Positions 35,362 to 45,040 of a DNA stretch of 64,000 nucleotides are shown piece after piece (positions within the stretch are counted from its first letter, which is position 1; every line of letters starts with the position of its first letter). Source of the stretch: Mucilaginibacter hurinus (GTDB taxonomy: Bacteria > Bacteroidota > Bacteroidia > Sphingobacteriales > Sphingobacteriaceae); assembly GCF_003324525.1 (NCBI RefSeq), contig NZ_QGDC01000005.1:186001-250000 (forward strand), read 5' to 3'. Made by a program: the position numbers and the translations under genes. The notes under the pieces are model-generated. The model worked only from the letters and a program-made list of their open reading frames with translations. It was not told the origin of the DNA and ran no database searches.

Positions 35362-35661
35362 ATTAAAAGGGAATCAAATGCACATAGCAGTAACAGCTTA
35401 ATTATGTCAAAGTTCCTTTTTCCGTGTACCAGAACCAACGTCGCCTTCCGCCCATGTATGCATAAAGCGATGATCAGGGAAGGTTTAAATACCGGCAGCA
35501 AAAATTATAATGGTGGCTTTGAGGAAAAATCAATTTGGCGATAACGAACTGTTGGCAGTGCTACGGGATAGAATATGTGTAGGAACTACCCGGGAAACCA
35601 AATATTCATTTTTCCGTTAATTATAATAACTAACTCCACTCATTAATAAACTAATCACATC
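35362..35661. other. 300-base gap with a possible gene remnant
   Basis: No convincing gene. A 36-codon frame (35510-35620) reads GDNELLAVLRDRI, which resembles the start of an ECF sigma factor region 2 and then stops; it could be a relic. Too short to assign. Confidence 0.25.
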
Positions 35662-36231
35662 ATGTCCTCACACCATGTCATCCGCGAAAAGCAAGAACCA
35701 GCCTTACTTGTGTTGGGCCTCGATACTTTTTCAGATGAGTTATTAGGGCAGTTACTGGAATGGAGCCCAACGGTTATTGCTACACATGATACTGCCGAAA
35801 AGGTGCATGCGTTCGGTATAAAAATTGATTGGATAATAACCAACGATACTTATGAGGCGCTGCAATCAGATATAAAAATAATGCCTGCAGGAAAGGATAC
35901 TCTGGCTGAAGCAGCACTAAAATACCTGGTTACCCATAACTATCCGGCAGTAAACATTATAACAGATAGTTTACAGCTTAAAGACTTTATGCTTTTTGCT
36001 GATAAAATAAGCCTGGTAATTTATCATAATAGCCGTAAAATATATCCTGTTACTACAGGTTTTAGTAAATGGAAACCTGCGGGCGAGGTAATTGAGTTAC
36101 TTGCGCATCCGGATAAATTGCAAACCGGCGGGTTACAAGCTATCCAGATTAATCGTTTTCAAACTACACATGATGGTTTTTTTAGCCTGCAATTTGATCA
36201 ACCCTTTTTGTTTATAGCAGAAGATATCTAA
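35662..36231 (+). CDS. Thiamine pyrophosphokinase-like protein, motif degenerate
   Basis: 189-aa protein. The layout resembles thiamine pyrophosphokinase: an N-terminal alpha/beta part with IDWIITND in place of the usual GD(F/M)DS metal-binding strand, then DTLAEAALKYLVTHN (the TDLEKALxYL position), and a beta-rich C-terminal part (GEVIELLAHPDKL, DGFFSLQFDQPFLFI). The typical Asp-rich catalytic residues are not clear, so it may be a non-catalytic or diverged relative. Many Bacteroidota have TPK paralogs. There is no TPP riboswitch or thiamine gene nearby. The family call is inferred and only moderately secure. Confidence 0.45.
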   Translation: MSSHHVIREKQEPALLVLGLDTFSDELLGQLLEWSPTVIATHDTAEKVHAFGIKIDWIITNDTYEALQSDIKIMPAGKDTLAEAALKYLVTHNYPAVNIITDSLQLKDFMLFADKISLVIYHNSRKIYPVTTGFSKWKPAGEVIELLAHPDKLQTGGLQAIQINRFQTTHDGFFSLQFDQPFLFIAEDI

Positions 36232-36361
36232 GACTTTGCGCCAAAACCACTGCACGCATCGCACTTGGTTGAACGGGATGTTACAAAGGCAATAAGCGTT
36301 GCAATGAAAAAAATAATTAAACCATGATTAAACCGTTTCAAACAAAAAGGGTCTATACATT

Positions 36362-36382
36362 TACAGCATTGTAAATGCTGTA
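36362..36382 (+). promoter_or_regulatory. Inverted repeat in the leader of the DUF6515 gene
   Basis: TACAGCATT-GTA-AATGCTGTA has two perfect 9-base arms and ends 19 bases before the ATG at 36402. It may be an operator or an mRNA hairpin. No T tract follows. Confidence 0.4.
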
Positions 36383-36401
36383 CTCATTAATAATTAGTTA
36401 C

Positions 36402-37535
36402 ATGAAAAGATCATATAAAAATTTTCTGTACGCCTCTCTTAGCGCACTTTTATGTTCGTTTACTGTGCTAAAGGCTGAAGCACAACGTGGCGGTCGTAGC
36501 GGAGGCGGTGGGGGCGGTGGCAGCGTATCCCGCGGTGGCGGTGGCGGTAGCTTCGGTGGCGGGTCGCGCGGTGGTGGCAGCGTGGGCGTTTCTCGTCCAT
36601 CGTTTGGCGGTAACAGCGTCTCTAGGCCTTCATACAATGGTGGGAGCCGGCCGTCTTTTAACAGCGGGGCATCAAGGCCAAGTTACAATAACGGTGTCAG
36701 CCCGTCTTCAAGGGAACAGGCTATACGCAATTATTCGCGTCCCAGCCAGTCATCCGGCATTAGCAGGTACAATGGGCAGGGTTACAATCGCGATAGTCGT
36801 GTAAGTCGTTATAATAATCAAAGCTATAGTCAGGGGAACCGTGTTAACCGTAGCAATAGCCGGTATTACAATGGCGGTAACAGAGTTTATCCAAATCGTA
36901 ACTATGGCTATAACAGGCGCGCCTATAACGGCGGCCGATACTATGGTGGCAGGTATTACGGCCGCGGCTATTATCCGCGTGGTGGTTTTTATGGCGGTTA
37001 CTATGGGTACGGCTATTATAACTCATATTATTTACCAAACATAGGGTTCAGCGTAGGCTTTTTGCCGTACGGATATTATCCGTTTTACTGGAACAATGTG
37101 CAATACTATTACAGCGATGGACTATATTATCAGCAACAAGATGATGAATATACTGTAGTTGAACCTCCGGTAGGAGCAGAAATAAAACAGTTGCCTGAGA
37201 AAGCACAATCGATAGTTATTAACGGGGTACAGTATTATGAGTTAAACGGCGTTTACTATCAGCCGGTGACTAAGGATGACGGAACCGTTGCTTACCAGAT
37301 AGCAGGTAAAGACGGTGAATTAAATACCGACGAAGCCGAAGAAGGCCAACTGCCGTTAGTTGGAGATATAGAACTGGAGTTACCTCCGGATAGCAGGAAG
37401 GTAAAATTAAATGGTGAAACGTTGTTTATATCGCCGGATGGGGTATATTATAAAGAAGACCGGGACGCCAATGATAATAAAGTGTATAAGGTAGTTGGCG
37501 TACCTGCCGAAGAGACGTCTCCGGCACGCGATTGA
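36402..37535 (+). CDS. DUF6515-like secreted Gly/Arg/Tyr-rich protein
   Basis: 377-aa exported protein. The signal peptide ends at about residue 28 (KAEAQ). Residues about 29-75 are a Gly/Ser/Arg-rich stretch, and about 75-215 are Asn/Tyr/Arg-rich low-complexity repeats (SRYNNQSY, YYGGRYYGRGYY). Residues about 220-377 form a structured part with repeated YYY...NGVYYQ/DGVYYK units typical of DUF6515. The role is unknown; the disordered, basic N-terminal half could bind polysaccharide or nucleic acid. ATG 36402 is chosen over ATG 36375 because the signal peptide starts there and the upstream ATG lies within the hairpin. The bidirectional terminator at 37590-37624 closes the gene. Confidence 0.75.
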   Translation: MKRSYKNFLYASLSALLCSFTVLKAEAQRGGRSGGGGGGGSVSRGGGGGSFGGGSRGGGSVGVSRPSFGGNSVSRPSYNGGSRPSFNSGASRPSYNNGVSPSSREQAIRNYSRPSQSSGISRYNGQGYNRDSRVSRYNNQSYSQGNRVNRSNSRYYNGGNRVYPNRNYGYNRRAYNGGRYYGGRYYGRGYYPRGGFYGGYYGYGYYNSYYLPNIGFSVGFLPYGYYPFYWNNVQYYYSDGLYYQQQDDEYTVVEPPVGAEIKQLPEKAQSIVINGVQYYELNGVYYQPVTKDDGTVAYQIAGKDGELNTDEAEEGQLPLVGDIELELPPDSRKVKLNGETLFISPDGVYYKEDRDANDNKVYKVVGVPAEETSPARD

Positions 37536-37589
37536 TAAGTTTATTAATTAGCACGTTGTGTGCTTAAATTTAGGTTTACTGCTATATAA

Positions 37590-37624
37590 ATAAAATGAGC
37601 CCGTTTTTAACGGGCTCATTTTAT
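37590..37624. terminator. Bidirectional terminator between convergent genes
   Basis: Two perfect 16-base arms (ATAAAATGAGCCCGTT / AACGGGCTCATTTTAT) around TTT. A-rich and T-rich ends serve both the DUF6515 gene and the opposing OmpA/PorE-like gene. Confidence 0.9.
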
Positions 37625-37660
37625 GTGGTAAATTATGTGTTTTGCAGGTGCAACATGATG

Positions 37661-39616
37661 TTACATTTTTATTATCCTGAATTCTGTCCGTCTGTTTAAC
37701 TGATGCTCTTGTGAGCTGCAGTGTACACCGTTTTTACAACGGTTAAGTAATTTTCTTTCTCCATAGCCGCGTCCAATAATGCGTTCTTCATCAATACCCC
37801 CGGTATCAATAATATACTCTACCGCGGCGTTAGCTCTTTTTTGTGACAGTGATTGATTATAGTCATCATCCCCTTTACTGTCGGTATGGGAACCTAATTC
37901 GATATAGATATCAGGATTATCTTTTAATATCTTAATCAGTTTATCCAGTTCCAGGGCGGCATCCGGCCGTATGTACCATTGGTCAAAGTCATAATAAATA
38001 TTTTCTATCCGTATAGTCTTATTCAGTACTATCGGATCAAGGTAAAGGTTCTTTTTAATTATTTGTGTTGCTGTTAAGCCCTTTGTTGATACGATTAAAT
38101 TATCGCTTAGATATCCGGCCTTTTCGGCACGTAAAGTATAATCAACATCCTGTTTCAATGTAAAGCGATAATTACCGCTGGCATCTGTAGTACTCCTTAT
38201 GATGCCGTCTTTGGTAAGCGTAACAGCACTGTTGGCGAGTGGTCTTCGGGTGCCTTTTTCATAAACCACACCTTCAAGCATAATTTTAATATCAGGTTTT
38301 TGCGTGAAGCTATAAATATCATCGCTTCCCTGTCCCCCAACCCTGTTTGAAGATAAATAACCAGTACTATCGCTGGTAAGCATGTATGCAAAATCGTCTC
38401 GCGGTGAGTTGATAGGATAGCCTAAGTTTTGTTTAATGTAAGTGTTGTTTTTTGGAGTGGCTTTAAATATATCAAGTCCGCCCATGCCGATCCCGCCGTC
38501 TGTTGAATAAAATAAATTCCCTGCGGCATCAACAAAGGGAGTACGTTCGTCGCCGGCTGTATTAAGCTCTTTGAGGTTAACTGGTGGCGCCCAGTCGCCG
38601 CCCGGCTCTTTTATGCAGCTGTAAATATCTGTACCGCCCATGCCGCCTGGCATGTCAGATACGAAGTATAGTGTATCACCACCAGGCGTAATATAAGGGT
38701 CTCCAGCCGACCATTTATCCGGTGAATTGTACCTGAAAGGCGTCGGCTTGCCCCATTTATTGGTAACAGCGTCTTTTCTGCTTCGCCATATTTCGGGCTT
38801 AATAGTTTTTATTTTGGCAGTATCATTAGCGTTTGTAGCCTGCACGCGCGTGATGGTAAAATACATTTCAGTACCGTCGGCAGTAAAGGTTGCCGCGCCA
38901 TTATGGTATTCCGTCTCGTCAACCAACGGGAAAAGTTCAATTGTATCAGCTATACCATTTTTAAAGCGATATAGCTTTAAATAACTATTAGCCGTCCATC
39001 CATATTTTTCTTTATCGATGGGGTCACTGCCGAAATAAAGTAACGGCTTTTTCTTTTTTGTTACCTCTTTAAATTTTTTGTTTTCCCTGTCAGAAGTAAA
39101 AACAACGGTATTATTATAGCTTGCTGCTCCCCAGTCAGACTTTGGGCTGTTCAGCATCCGCTCATTTTCGATATCAACTGGTTTAGGGTTTTGCATCCAT
39201 CGTACTGCAGAGTCGCATGAGGTTGTCCATATCTTTAACTTGGCTTTATTAACATCCTTACTTAACGTATAATAACGGACGTATTGAGCTTTTGCTTCAG
39301 CGTACTTGGAGTTGTTTTGCAAAGCTCTGGCATAGTGAAAAAAGTTTTCAGGAGGCGGGTTTTCCATTTTTACAACTTTGGCGTACCAAGCCTCTGTTTC
39401 TGCGTAACGCTGCATCAGGCGGTAGCTGTCGGCAATTCGCTGGGTTATATACAGCGTAGAGTCTTTTTTATAAGCCTTAAGATATAATTCGACCGCTTTG
39501 CTGTAGTTAAACAGCTTGTATTCCTCGTCGGCTTGTTTTAACACGTGCTGAGCCATTGCCAGGCCTGGTAAAACCATAGCTGTAAAAAAAATTAATATGG
39601 CTAAAAGCTTCTTCAT
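37661..39616 (-). CDS. OmpA-family TPR/PD40 protein (PorE-like)
   Basis: 651-aa exported protein (signal peptide ending GLAMAQ). Domains in order: TPR-like helices (about residues 25-130), a PD40/WD40-like beta-propeller (about 155-440; repeats such as ADGTEMYFTI, PGGDTLYFVSDMPGGMGGTDIYS, written in part), a carboxypeptidase regulatory-like domain (about 455-525) and an OmpA peptidoglycan-binding domain (about 540-651; YYDFDQWYIRP, ELGSHTDSKG, NRRTEFRI). This order is that of PorE, which tethers the T9SS to peptidoglycan. It follows the PorP/SprF gene by 22 bases and is probably the last gene of a three-gene operon with the giant adhesin. Confidence 0.88.
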   Translation of the reverse strand: MKKLLAILIFFTAMVLPGLAMAQHVLKQADEEYKLFNYSKAVELYLKAYKKDSTLYITQRIADSYRLMQRYAETEAWYAKVVKMENPPPENFFHYARALQNNSKYAEAKAQYVRYYTLSKDVNKAKLKIWTTSCDSAVRWMQNPKPVDIENERMLNSPKSDWGAASYNNTVVFTSDRENKKFKEVTKKKKPLLYFGSDPIDKEKYGWTANSYLKLYRFKNGIADTIELFPLVDETEYHNGAATFTADGTEMYFTITRVQATNANDTAKIKTIKPEIWRSRKDAVTNKWGKPTPFRYNSPDKWSAGDPYITPGGDTLYFVSDMPGGMGGTDIYSCIKEPGGDWAPPVNLKELNTAGDERTPFVDAAGNLFYSTDGGIGMGGLDIFKATPKNNTYIKQNLGYPINSPRDDFAYMLTSDSTGYLSSNRVGGQGSDDIYSFTQKPDIKIMLEGVVYEKGTRRPLANSAVTLTKDGIIRSTTDASGNYRFTLKQDVDYTLRAEKAGYLSDNLIVSTKGLTATQIIKKNLYLDPIVLNKTIRIENIYYDFDQWYIRPDAALELDKLIKILKDNPDIYIELGSHTDSKGDDDYNQSLSQKRANAAVEYIIDTGGIDEERIIGRGYGERKLLNRCKNGVHCSSQEHQLNRRTEFRIIKM

Positions 39617-39638
39617 GCTGTATTATATTCGTTTACCC

Positions 39639-40643
39639 TTAAAAATATCGTGGCGTTAACATCCTGCTTTGGCGCGTTTTTATGTAAAAGCCTACCGATA
39701 TCTCGTGCGTTCCGCCGCTATATCCCTTTAACGGACCAACTGAAAAGTCAAAGGCATATCCAACACGCAGATTTTTCGCCGGGAAAACTTCAGCAGCCAA
39801 TACTGCTGAGTTTAAATTACTCAAATCGCCCTGCAGATAGTTTTTGCTATATAACTTTACTCCGGTACGGTATGAACCGCCTATCCATATCTTTTCGCCA
39901 AACATAAAAAAGGCGTTAATATCCAAACTGGTCGGGCCGCCGCGGTCGTCTTTAAGCAGTAAGCTAGGCTTTAGCATTATATCCTCGTTGAGCGGTATTA
40001 GCATACCCGCTGTTAGGTAATAATGTGGCTTAGGCTGAGCTACGTATGCTTTGTTACGTATATCAATATACTGAGAGATGAGGTTGTCTGCCGATAGCCC
40101 TGCATAAAACTTGCTGTCAGAATAGTATATACCCAGCCGGCCATCAGGTAAGATGGCGCTTTGGGTGCCTAACGGCATTTCAGGTTCGGGATCATTAGGA
40201 TCAAGCAGGTTGCCGTTGGTGCTTAACTGCATCAGGCCCAAACCTAAGCCAAACGCCAGGCGGGTATCTTCATCGTCATTAATACGTAAACGATAAGCAT
40301 AGTTGGCATAAGCCGCCAGGTTACTTTGCGCCCCAAGCCTGTCATTTGATAATTGAAACGCTAAACCTACATTGCCATTATTAGCTATAGCGTCAACCGC
40401 CAGTGACATGCTGCGCGGCGAGCCTTCAATACCTGTCCACTGCGAGCGGTAAAAACTATGCAGGTTGATATTTTCTTTGTAACCGGCATAAGCAGGGTTA
40501 ATGTATATACCGTTAAACATATACTGGCTTTGTTGAGCGTCTTGCTGAGCGTAAAGCAGGCGGGTGCTTAATGTTAAAATAAACAGTACTACTATCCGCC
40601 GTATATAATATGTTTGCCGCATAATACCAGGGGTATATATCAT
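39639..40643 (-). CDS. PorP/SprF family outer-membrane protein
   Basis: 334-aa outer-membrane beta-barrel of the PorP/SprF family. The signal peptide ends LLYAQ. Next comes the family start QDAQQSQYMFNGIYINPAYAG (given here in part), the SQWTGIEGSP segment (about 68-77) and Gly-rich strands up to GGTHEISVGFYI near the end. SprF-type proteins are needed for export of particular large cargo carrying type B sorting domains, usually encoded just upstream. Its ATG (40643) overlaps the stop of the adhesin gene by four bases (ATGA), so the two are coupled. An inner ATG at 40622 would also give a signal peptide. Confidence 0.93.
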   Translation of the reverse strand: MIYTPGIMRQTYYIRRIVVLFILTLSTRLLYAQQDAQQSQYMFNGIYINPAYAGYKENINLHSFYRSQWTGIEGSPRSMSLAVDAIANNGNVGLAFQLSNDRLGAQSNLAAYANYAYRLRINDDEDTRLAFGLGLGLMQLSTNGNLLDPNDPEPEMPLGTQSAILPDGRLGIYYSDSKFYAGLSADNLISQYIDIRNKAYVAQPKPHYYLTAGMLIPLNEDIMLKPSLLLKDDRGGPTSLDINAFFMFGEKIWIGGSYRTGVKLYSKNYLQGDLSNLNSAVLAAEVFPAKNLRVGYAFDFSVGPLKGYSGGTHEISVGFYIKTRQSRMLTPRYF

Positions 40644-43600
40644 TTTCTAAGTGTTCTTATCAGGGTAATATAACCTTTGTAGGTTGTCCAGTTAGTACTG
40701 CCTGTTTCCAGTACACGTAATATGTAATAGTAAGTGCCTTCGTTTAGTCCGGTACCGGCCCAACTGTTATCATATTGTTTTTTCTTATAAACCTCATTAC
40801 CCCAGCGATTTACTATCACCAAGTCATTTTGCACAAACTCTTCTATCCCGCGGATCTCAAACAAGTCATTGATGCCGTCTCCATTAGGCGTAAATAAAGT
40901 TGGGATCTTAATAGTAGAGTTAGGACTTATGTTGAGTGTTACTGTGGCCACGTTGGTATAATATCCAAACAGGTCTTTTACGCGGTAAGTAAACTCATCC
41001 GGTCCGCTGTAGTCAGGATCAGGGGTGTAGGTAACTACACCATTTCCAATTTGTATTGTACCATGTTCAGGTTGTTTAATGATCTCGATAGATTGCGGAT
41101 CAAACGTAGAATTACCCGGATTATCATTTTTTAATATCTCAACAACCTTGGGTTTATTTAAAAACGCCAGCGTATTATCATTAACGGCCACAGGTGATTT
41201 TGGTACAACGGTGGTTGTACCGGCATTAGCAGTAACACTGTTCCCGTTACCGCTTTGCGCATTTACGGTGGCATTGTTAACCACGGTGCCTGCATCTTTA
41301 TCCGCCTGGGTAAGTGTGTAGGGCGGCAGCACTGTTACGACCGAGTCGCCGGCTGCTAGTCCGCCGCCGACATTTATAGGGCTATTGGTAATTCCAAGCT
41401 TCGGATCGGTTATCGACACAGAGGTTAAAGCCGTTTGCCCTGTATTACGGATCACTAACGTGTAAATGATGTAAAATTCAGTAAATTCTCCTCTTTTTGT
41501 CAAACTAACCCCCGCGTTACCTTGAGGAGTAAATGTTACCACTGTAGAGTCATTTCCTTCGGTAGTATTCGGGTCGTCAGAAACCCCGCCGACAGTATTG
41601 TTGCTTTGATCGGTAGCCGTTACAGCGGCCTGGTTGCTGAAACTGCCGCTATTGATCTCGGCTTGCGTCAAGGTATGCCGTGCTGTTACTGTTGCCTCTT
41701 CACCACCATCAAGAGTAGGTATAACCGATGGTGAAATGGATCCCGCGTCAGCGCCTGCATCTGTAATAACAACATTGGTGAGGGCGGTATTCCCGGTATT
41801 GGTAACAGTTAAGGTGTAGTTGATCACATCGCCCGCCGCATTGCCACTGTTTGTAGCCACTTTATTAAGCACAATTGAAGCGGCAAAAACAGTGATGTTT
41901 ACTGTTATAGGGTCGGATATAACCCCGTCGGCCGTAGTAAGTGTGTAGGTATACGTATCGTTTCCGATAAAGCCTGTGGCGGGTGTATAGGTTACGGTAC
42001 CATCAGCATTCACTACTGTTGTGCCATTAGTACCATTAGTTGCGTTTACGGTTGTGCCCGTACCACTAGGCCCATCGTTTGATTTTACTGTAGTAGTGAT
42101 CGGCGTGTTTACCGGTGTTGTCCCCGAATCGTTTACTCCTGTAGGTTTAATATCTACCGTTACGGTGATGGGCGGAGTGGTTACCCCGTTTTTGGTGAGT
42201 GTGTAGGTATAAGTGTCTTTGCCAACGTAGCCGTTTTGAGGTGTATAAATAACCTGGCCGGTAGGGGTTACTGTTGTTGTGCCATGGGCGCCGTTAGTAG
42301 GGTTTACCGTCGCGTCAACACCGGCCGGACCGTCGTTAGCGCGTACATCTGTTGTAACCGGAGTATTAATGGGCGTAGTAGTAGCATCGTTGGTGCCGCT
42401 AGAGCCCGTTACGTTAATGGTCACAGTTATCGGGTCAGAAACAACGCCATCAGGTGTTGTTAAAAAATATGTATAAGTATCTGTCCCTGTAAAGCCGGCA
42501 TTAGGTGTGTAAATAACATTACCTGCACCATCAACAGCTGTGGTACCATTGGTGCCATTAGTGGCGGTTACGGTTGCAGTAGCAAGATTTTGCCCGTCAT
42601 TAGCCTTAACATTGGTTGATACAGGCGTTCCTGGCGTTGTACTGTCGGTATCATCTATCCCTGTAGGTTTTACGTCAATAGTAATAAGCGCGCTTACGCT
42701 TTCAGATCCGAAGTTGTCTTTTATGGTATACGGCAACGGTATGGTCTTCCCGGTAAAAGTAGCCAGCGGCGTAAAAGTAACACTCCCGTTTGCCGGGTTC
42801 ACAGTGAAAGTTCCCTGCCCGGCTATAGTGACTGATGCTCTCTTGACATTATCTGCCGGATCTATAAGTAATACGGTGGCAACATTTACAGTGCCATCAG
42901 CATCAGTATCGTTAGCTGGTATATTTAAGGTAACAGCTGTCCCCTTTGTAGTCGTCCCCTGATCGGCAACTGCAACCGGTATCTGGTTAATACCAAAGTT
43001 TACACCCGAAACATTCAGGCTGGTGCCCGGAGTGCGCACCTGTACCAACATATCAGGAGTACCAGGCTCTATCCCTGTATTGCCTGCGTTATTTATTCCA
43101 TACGCTTCGCCAGAAGGTTTCCAGTTAGAGGGCAGGTTCGCCGTCACATCGCTTAACGAAGCACCTAACGCCACATCATTGGTTGATATGGCTACACGAT
43201 AAGTGCCGTTATTAGCGTTGCTAAGGGCATAAGTGCCGTCGCCTGCCACTTGTGCTTTGTTTACTATGGTATTTGTGTTATCAACAAGGTAGGCGTACAG
43301 CAACTGGCCGGATACGTCCTGCAGGCCTTCGCCGGTGATAGTGCCGTCGGCACCGCCGTTTCCGTCATTAAACACCGTGCCCGATATGGTTACGCCTAAA
43401 ACGTCTTTAAGGCGATAGTCTTCAGTTTCACCGTCGGCTGCAAATGATACGCTGCGTTCATCAAGTGGTGTATTGGTGTTGTCTATAAGTGCGGTAGTTG
43501 TGATTCGGAACCGTGAGTATAAAGGCCCTGTGCGGATATTATTCCGGAAAAGTGCGTTTGGATAAGTTAGAATGAAATTTTGATTAACGGTATTAGCGGG

Positions 43601-44785
43601 AACATTTACGCTTACCTGCTCGTCGGCATTAAAAATCCCGTCCTGGTTAAAATCGAGCCAGCCTCGCAATCGTGCGGCAACATTCTTGTTGTTAGTGGCG
43701 CGCAGCGTAATCACAATATCACCTGCCTGATTTACTTTAACATTGGGCAGTGCAGCCGGATTCAATGAGTTCTCGTCATCATTTCCGGTCAAATTATCGT
43801 TATTAGAGTTGGCATTACCAACCGGCTGGCCGTCCGGATCAACATTGTCAGCACCAATAAAAACGGTGGCTTGTGCTACCAAAGGCGTCGTATTATAATC
43901 AACTACGGCATAGGTGCCATCGCCGGCAAAATAATCGGTTATTTGAAACTCTTCCATGTAATGCCCGGTGGTACCATAGCCTTCCGGGTTATCGCCCAAA
44001 TCAAAAGGTAACACAAAGCCTATAGCCATAGCGGTAAGGCCCGAGCCCTTCATGGACACATCATCCAGTTCCCGCGCCCCCCGTGCAAACATAACAGCCT
44101 GTACTCCAAAGTTGCCCGGCAACAGGTCGGCATATAACCTGAATGACCTTCCATTGTTTGTTAAATCAAGTTTATAGCGCTCATCAGCATCATTCCCCTG
44201 TGTTCTTTTATTCAGCAATTGCCAGGCAATTGAGTTTGGCGTTGTACCTGAAATGTACTCCCCTCCTGCATCGATTGATTCGGCATCGGCAATGATCATG
44301 CCCGGGTATACAACATCAGTGTACACGCCATTTATTAATATCGCAACTTTAACATCAATGTCAAATGTCGCCGTGCCACCATACGGCGCTGAAATGCCTG
44401 AGGCGGGTACGCCCCTGGAATCAGGCTTTGGTAGGTTGTTACCCGAATAAATGAGATCAAGTCCGTCACCGCTGAAACTACCCGGCGTGTATGCCAGCAT
44501 TGCGGTGCCTCCAACAGTTTGAAGGTTACTGATGATGGCAGTTATGCGCACCGTTGGAGAAAATTGCCAAACATAGGTTCCGTTGATCAGATTACCTGCA
44601 TTAGCTCCTGCAGGCTGCGAAATAAGTGTTGAGCCGGTAGCGTTTTGATCCCATGTGAGCCAATATACGGAGTTAACCAGGTTGGTACCGGCACTGCCGC
44701 CTACGGCATACTGCGCCGAGGCTTTTGTAAACACCTGCATGAATAAAATACACAGAAAAAACTTGAGTAAGTATTTTTTAATCAT
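40640..44785 (-). CDS. Giant repeat adhesin-like protein with T9SS type B sorting domain
   Basis: 1381-aa exported protein. After the signal peptide (ending TKASAQ, about residue 25) comes a beta-rich domain (about 30-330), a GEVED-type domain (about 340-460; NNDNLTGNDDENSLNP, LRGWLDFNQDGIFNADEQVSV in part), an SdrD-B-like segment (about 465-560), an Ig/cadherin-like domain, three tandem repeats of about 85 residues (YTYTLTTADGV-type endings), two DUF11-like domains (about 985-1190) and a Gly-bounded Ig-like domain. The last about 90 residues are the type B (CHU_C) sorting domain: PTLFTPNGDGINDLFEI, then VNRWGNEVYKK. Such proteins are surface adhesins or matrix proteins, like SprB. The gene is translationally coupled to its PorP/SprF partner. 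Confidence 0.92.
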   Translation of the reverse strand: MIKKYLLKFFLCILFMQVFTKASAQYAVGGSAGTNLVNSVYWLTWDQNATGSTLISQPAGANAGNLINGTYVWQFSPTVRITAIISNLQTVGGTAMLAYTPGSFSGDGLDLIYSGNNLPKPDSRGVPASGISAPYGGTATFDIDVKVAILINGVYTDVVYPGMIIADAESIDAGGEYISGTTPNSIAWQLLNKRTQGNDADERYKLDLTNNGRSFRLYADLLPGNFGVQAVMFARGARELDDVSMKGSGLTAMAIGFVLPFDLGDNPEGYGTTGHYMEEFQITDYFAGDGTYAVVDYNTTPLVAQATVFIGADNVDPDGQPVGNANSNNDNLTGNDDENSLNPAALPNVKVNQAGDIVITLRATNNKNVAARLRGWLDFNQDGIFNADEQVSVNVPANTVNQNFILTYPNALFRNNIRTGPLYSRFRITTTALIDNTNTPLDERSVSFAADGETEDYRLKDVLGVTISGTVFNDGNGGADGTITGEGLQDVSGQLLYAYLVDNTNTIVNKAQVAGDGTYALSNANNGTYRVAISTNDVALGASLSDVTANLPSNWKPSGEAYGINNAGNTGIEPGTPDMLVQVRTPGTSLNVSGVNFGINQIPVAVADQGTTTKGTAVTLNIPANDTDADGTVNVATVLLIDPADNVKRASVTIAGQGTFTVNPANGSVTFTPLATFTGKTIPLPYTIKDNFGSESVSALITIDVKPTGIDDTDSTTPGTPVSTNVKANDGQNLATATVTATNGTNGTTAVDGAGNVIYTPNAGFTGTDTYTYFLTTPDGVVSDPITVTINVTGSSGTNDATTTPINTPVTTDVRANDGPAGVDATVNPTNGAHGTTTVTPTGQVIYTPQNGYVGKDTYTYTLTKNGVTTPPITVTVDIKPTGVNDSGTTPVNTPITTTVKSNDGPSGTGTTVNATNGTNGTTVVNADGTVTYTPATGFIGNDTYTYTLTTADGVISDPITVNITVFAASIVLNKVATNSGNAAGDVINYTLTVTNTGNTALTNVVITDAGADAGSISPSVIPTLDGGEEATVTARHTLTQAEINSGSFSNQAAVTATDQSNNTVGGVSDDPNTTEGNDSTVVTFTPQGNAGVSLTKRGEFTEFYIIYTLVIRNTGQTALTSVSITDPKLGITNSPINVGGGLAAGDSVVTVLPPYTLTQADKDAGTVVNNATVNAQSGNGNSVTANAGTTTVVPKSPVAVNDNTLAFLNKPKVVEILKNDNPGNSTFDPQSIEIIKQPEHGTIQIGNGVVTYTPDPDYSGPDEFTYRVKDLFGYYTNVATVTLNISPNSTIKIPTLFTPNGDGINDLFEIRGIEEFVQNDLVIVNRWGNEVYKKKQYDNSWAGTGLNEGTYYYILRVLETGSTNWTTYKGYITLIRTLRK
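41893..42650 (-). repeat. Three tandem about 85-residue repeats within the adhesin gene
   Basis: Three successive units share VT-GTNGTT(T/A)V...G-V(I/T)YTP..G(F/Y).G.DTYTY.LT...GV...PITV. The DNA units, about 250-270 bases each, are similar but diverged, so recombination within the region is possible but the copies are not fresh. Boundaries are approximate. Confidence 0.8.
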
Positions 44786-45040
44786 AGGATATCACTTTGA
44801 TACATGAGTACACACCCAATATTAGTTTTTTATTATGGCTACCGCGTATTTCATTTAATATATTTTATAGCAGATGTAATGCATGAAGCATAAACGCTAT
44901 TAGCAAATATAAAGGCAGACGGTAAAATTAGTACCTGTAATCCTTTATACTGCCATTTTAAAAGAAATGTTCGCAGAAAATTAATCGAAAAAGGAATATC
45001 TATAATTATAGGTAAATTAGCGATTTTCGCGGGGAGGCAG

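Noticed and set aside
36480..36700. Repeat array resembling CRISPR or minisatellite
   Set aside because: The repetition is codon-level Gly/Ser/Arg coding inside a secreted protein, without equal spacers.
41079..41321. Small plus-strand gene inside the adhesin
   Set aside because: Wholly within the type B sorting and DUF11 coding of the opposite strand; no independent evidence.
42540..42962. 140-codon plus-strand frame within the adhesin gene
   Set aside because: It mirrors the repetitive Thr/Val-rich coding of the adhesin on the other strand and has no independent support.
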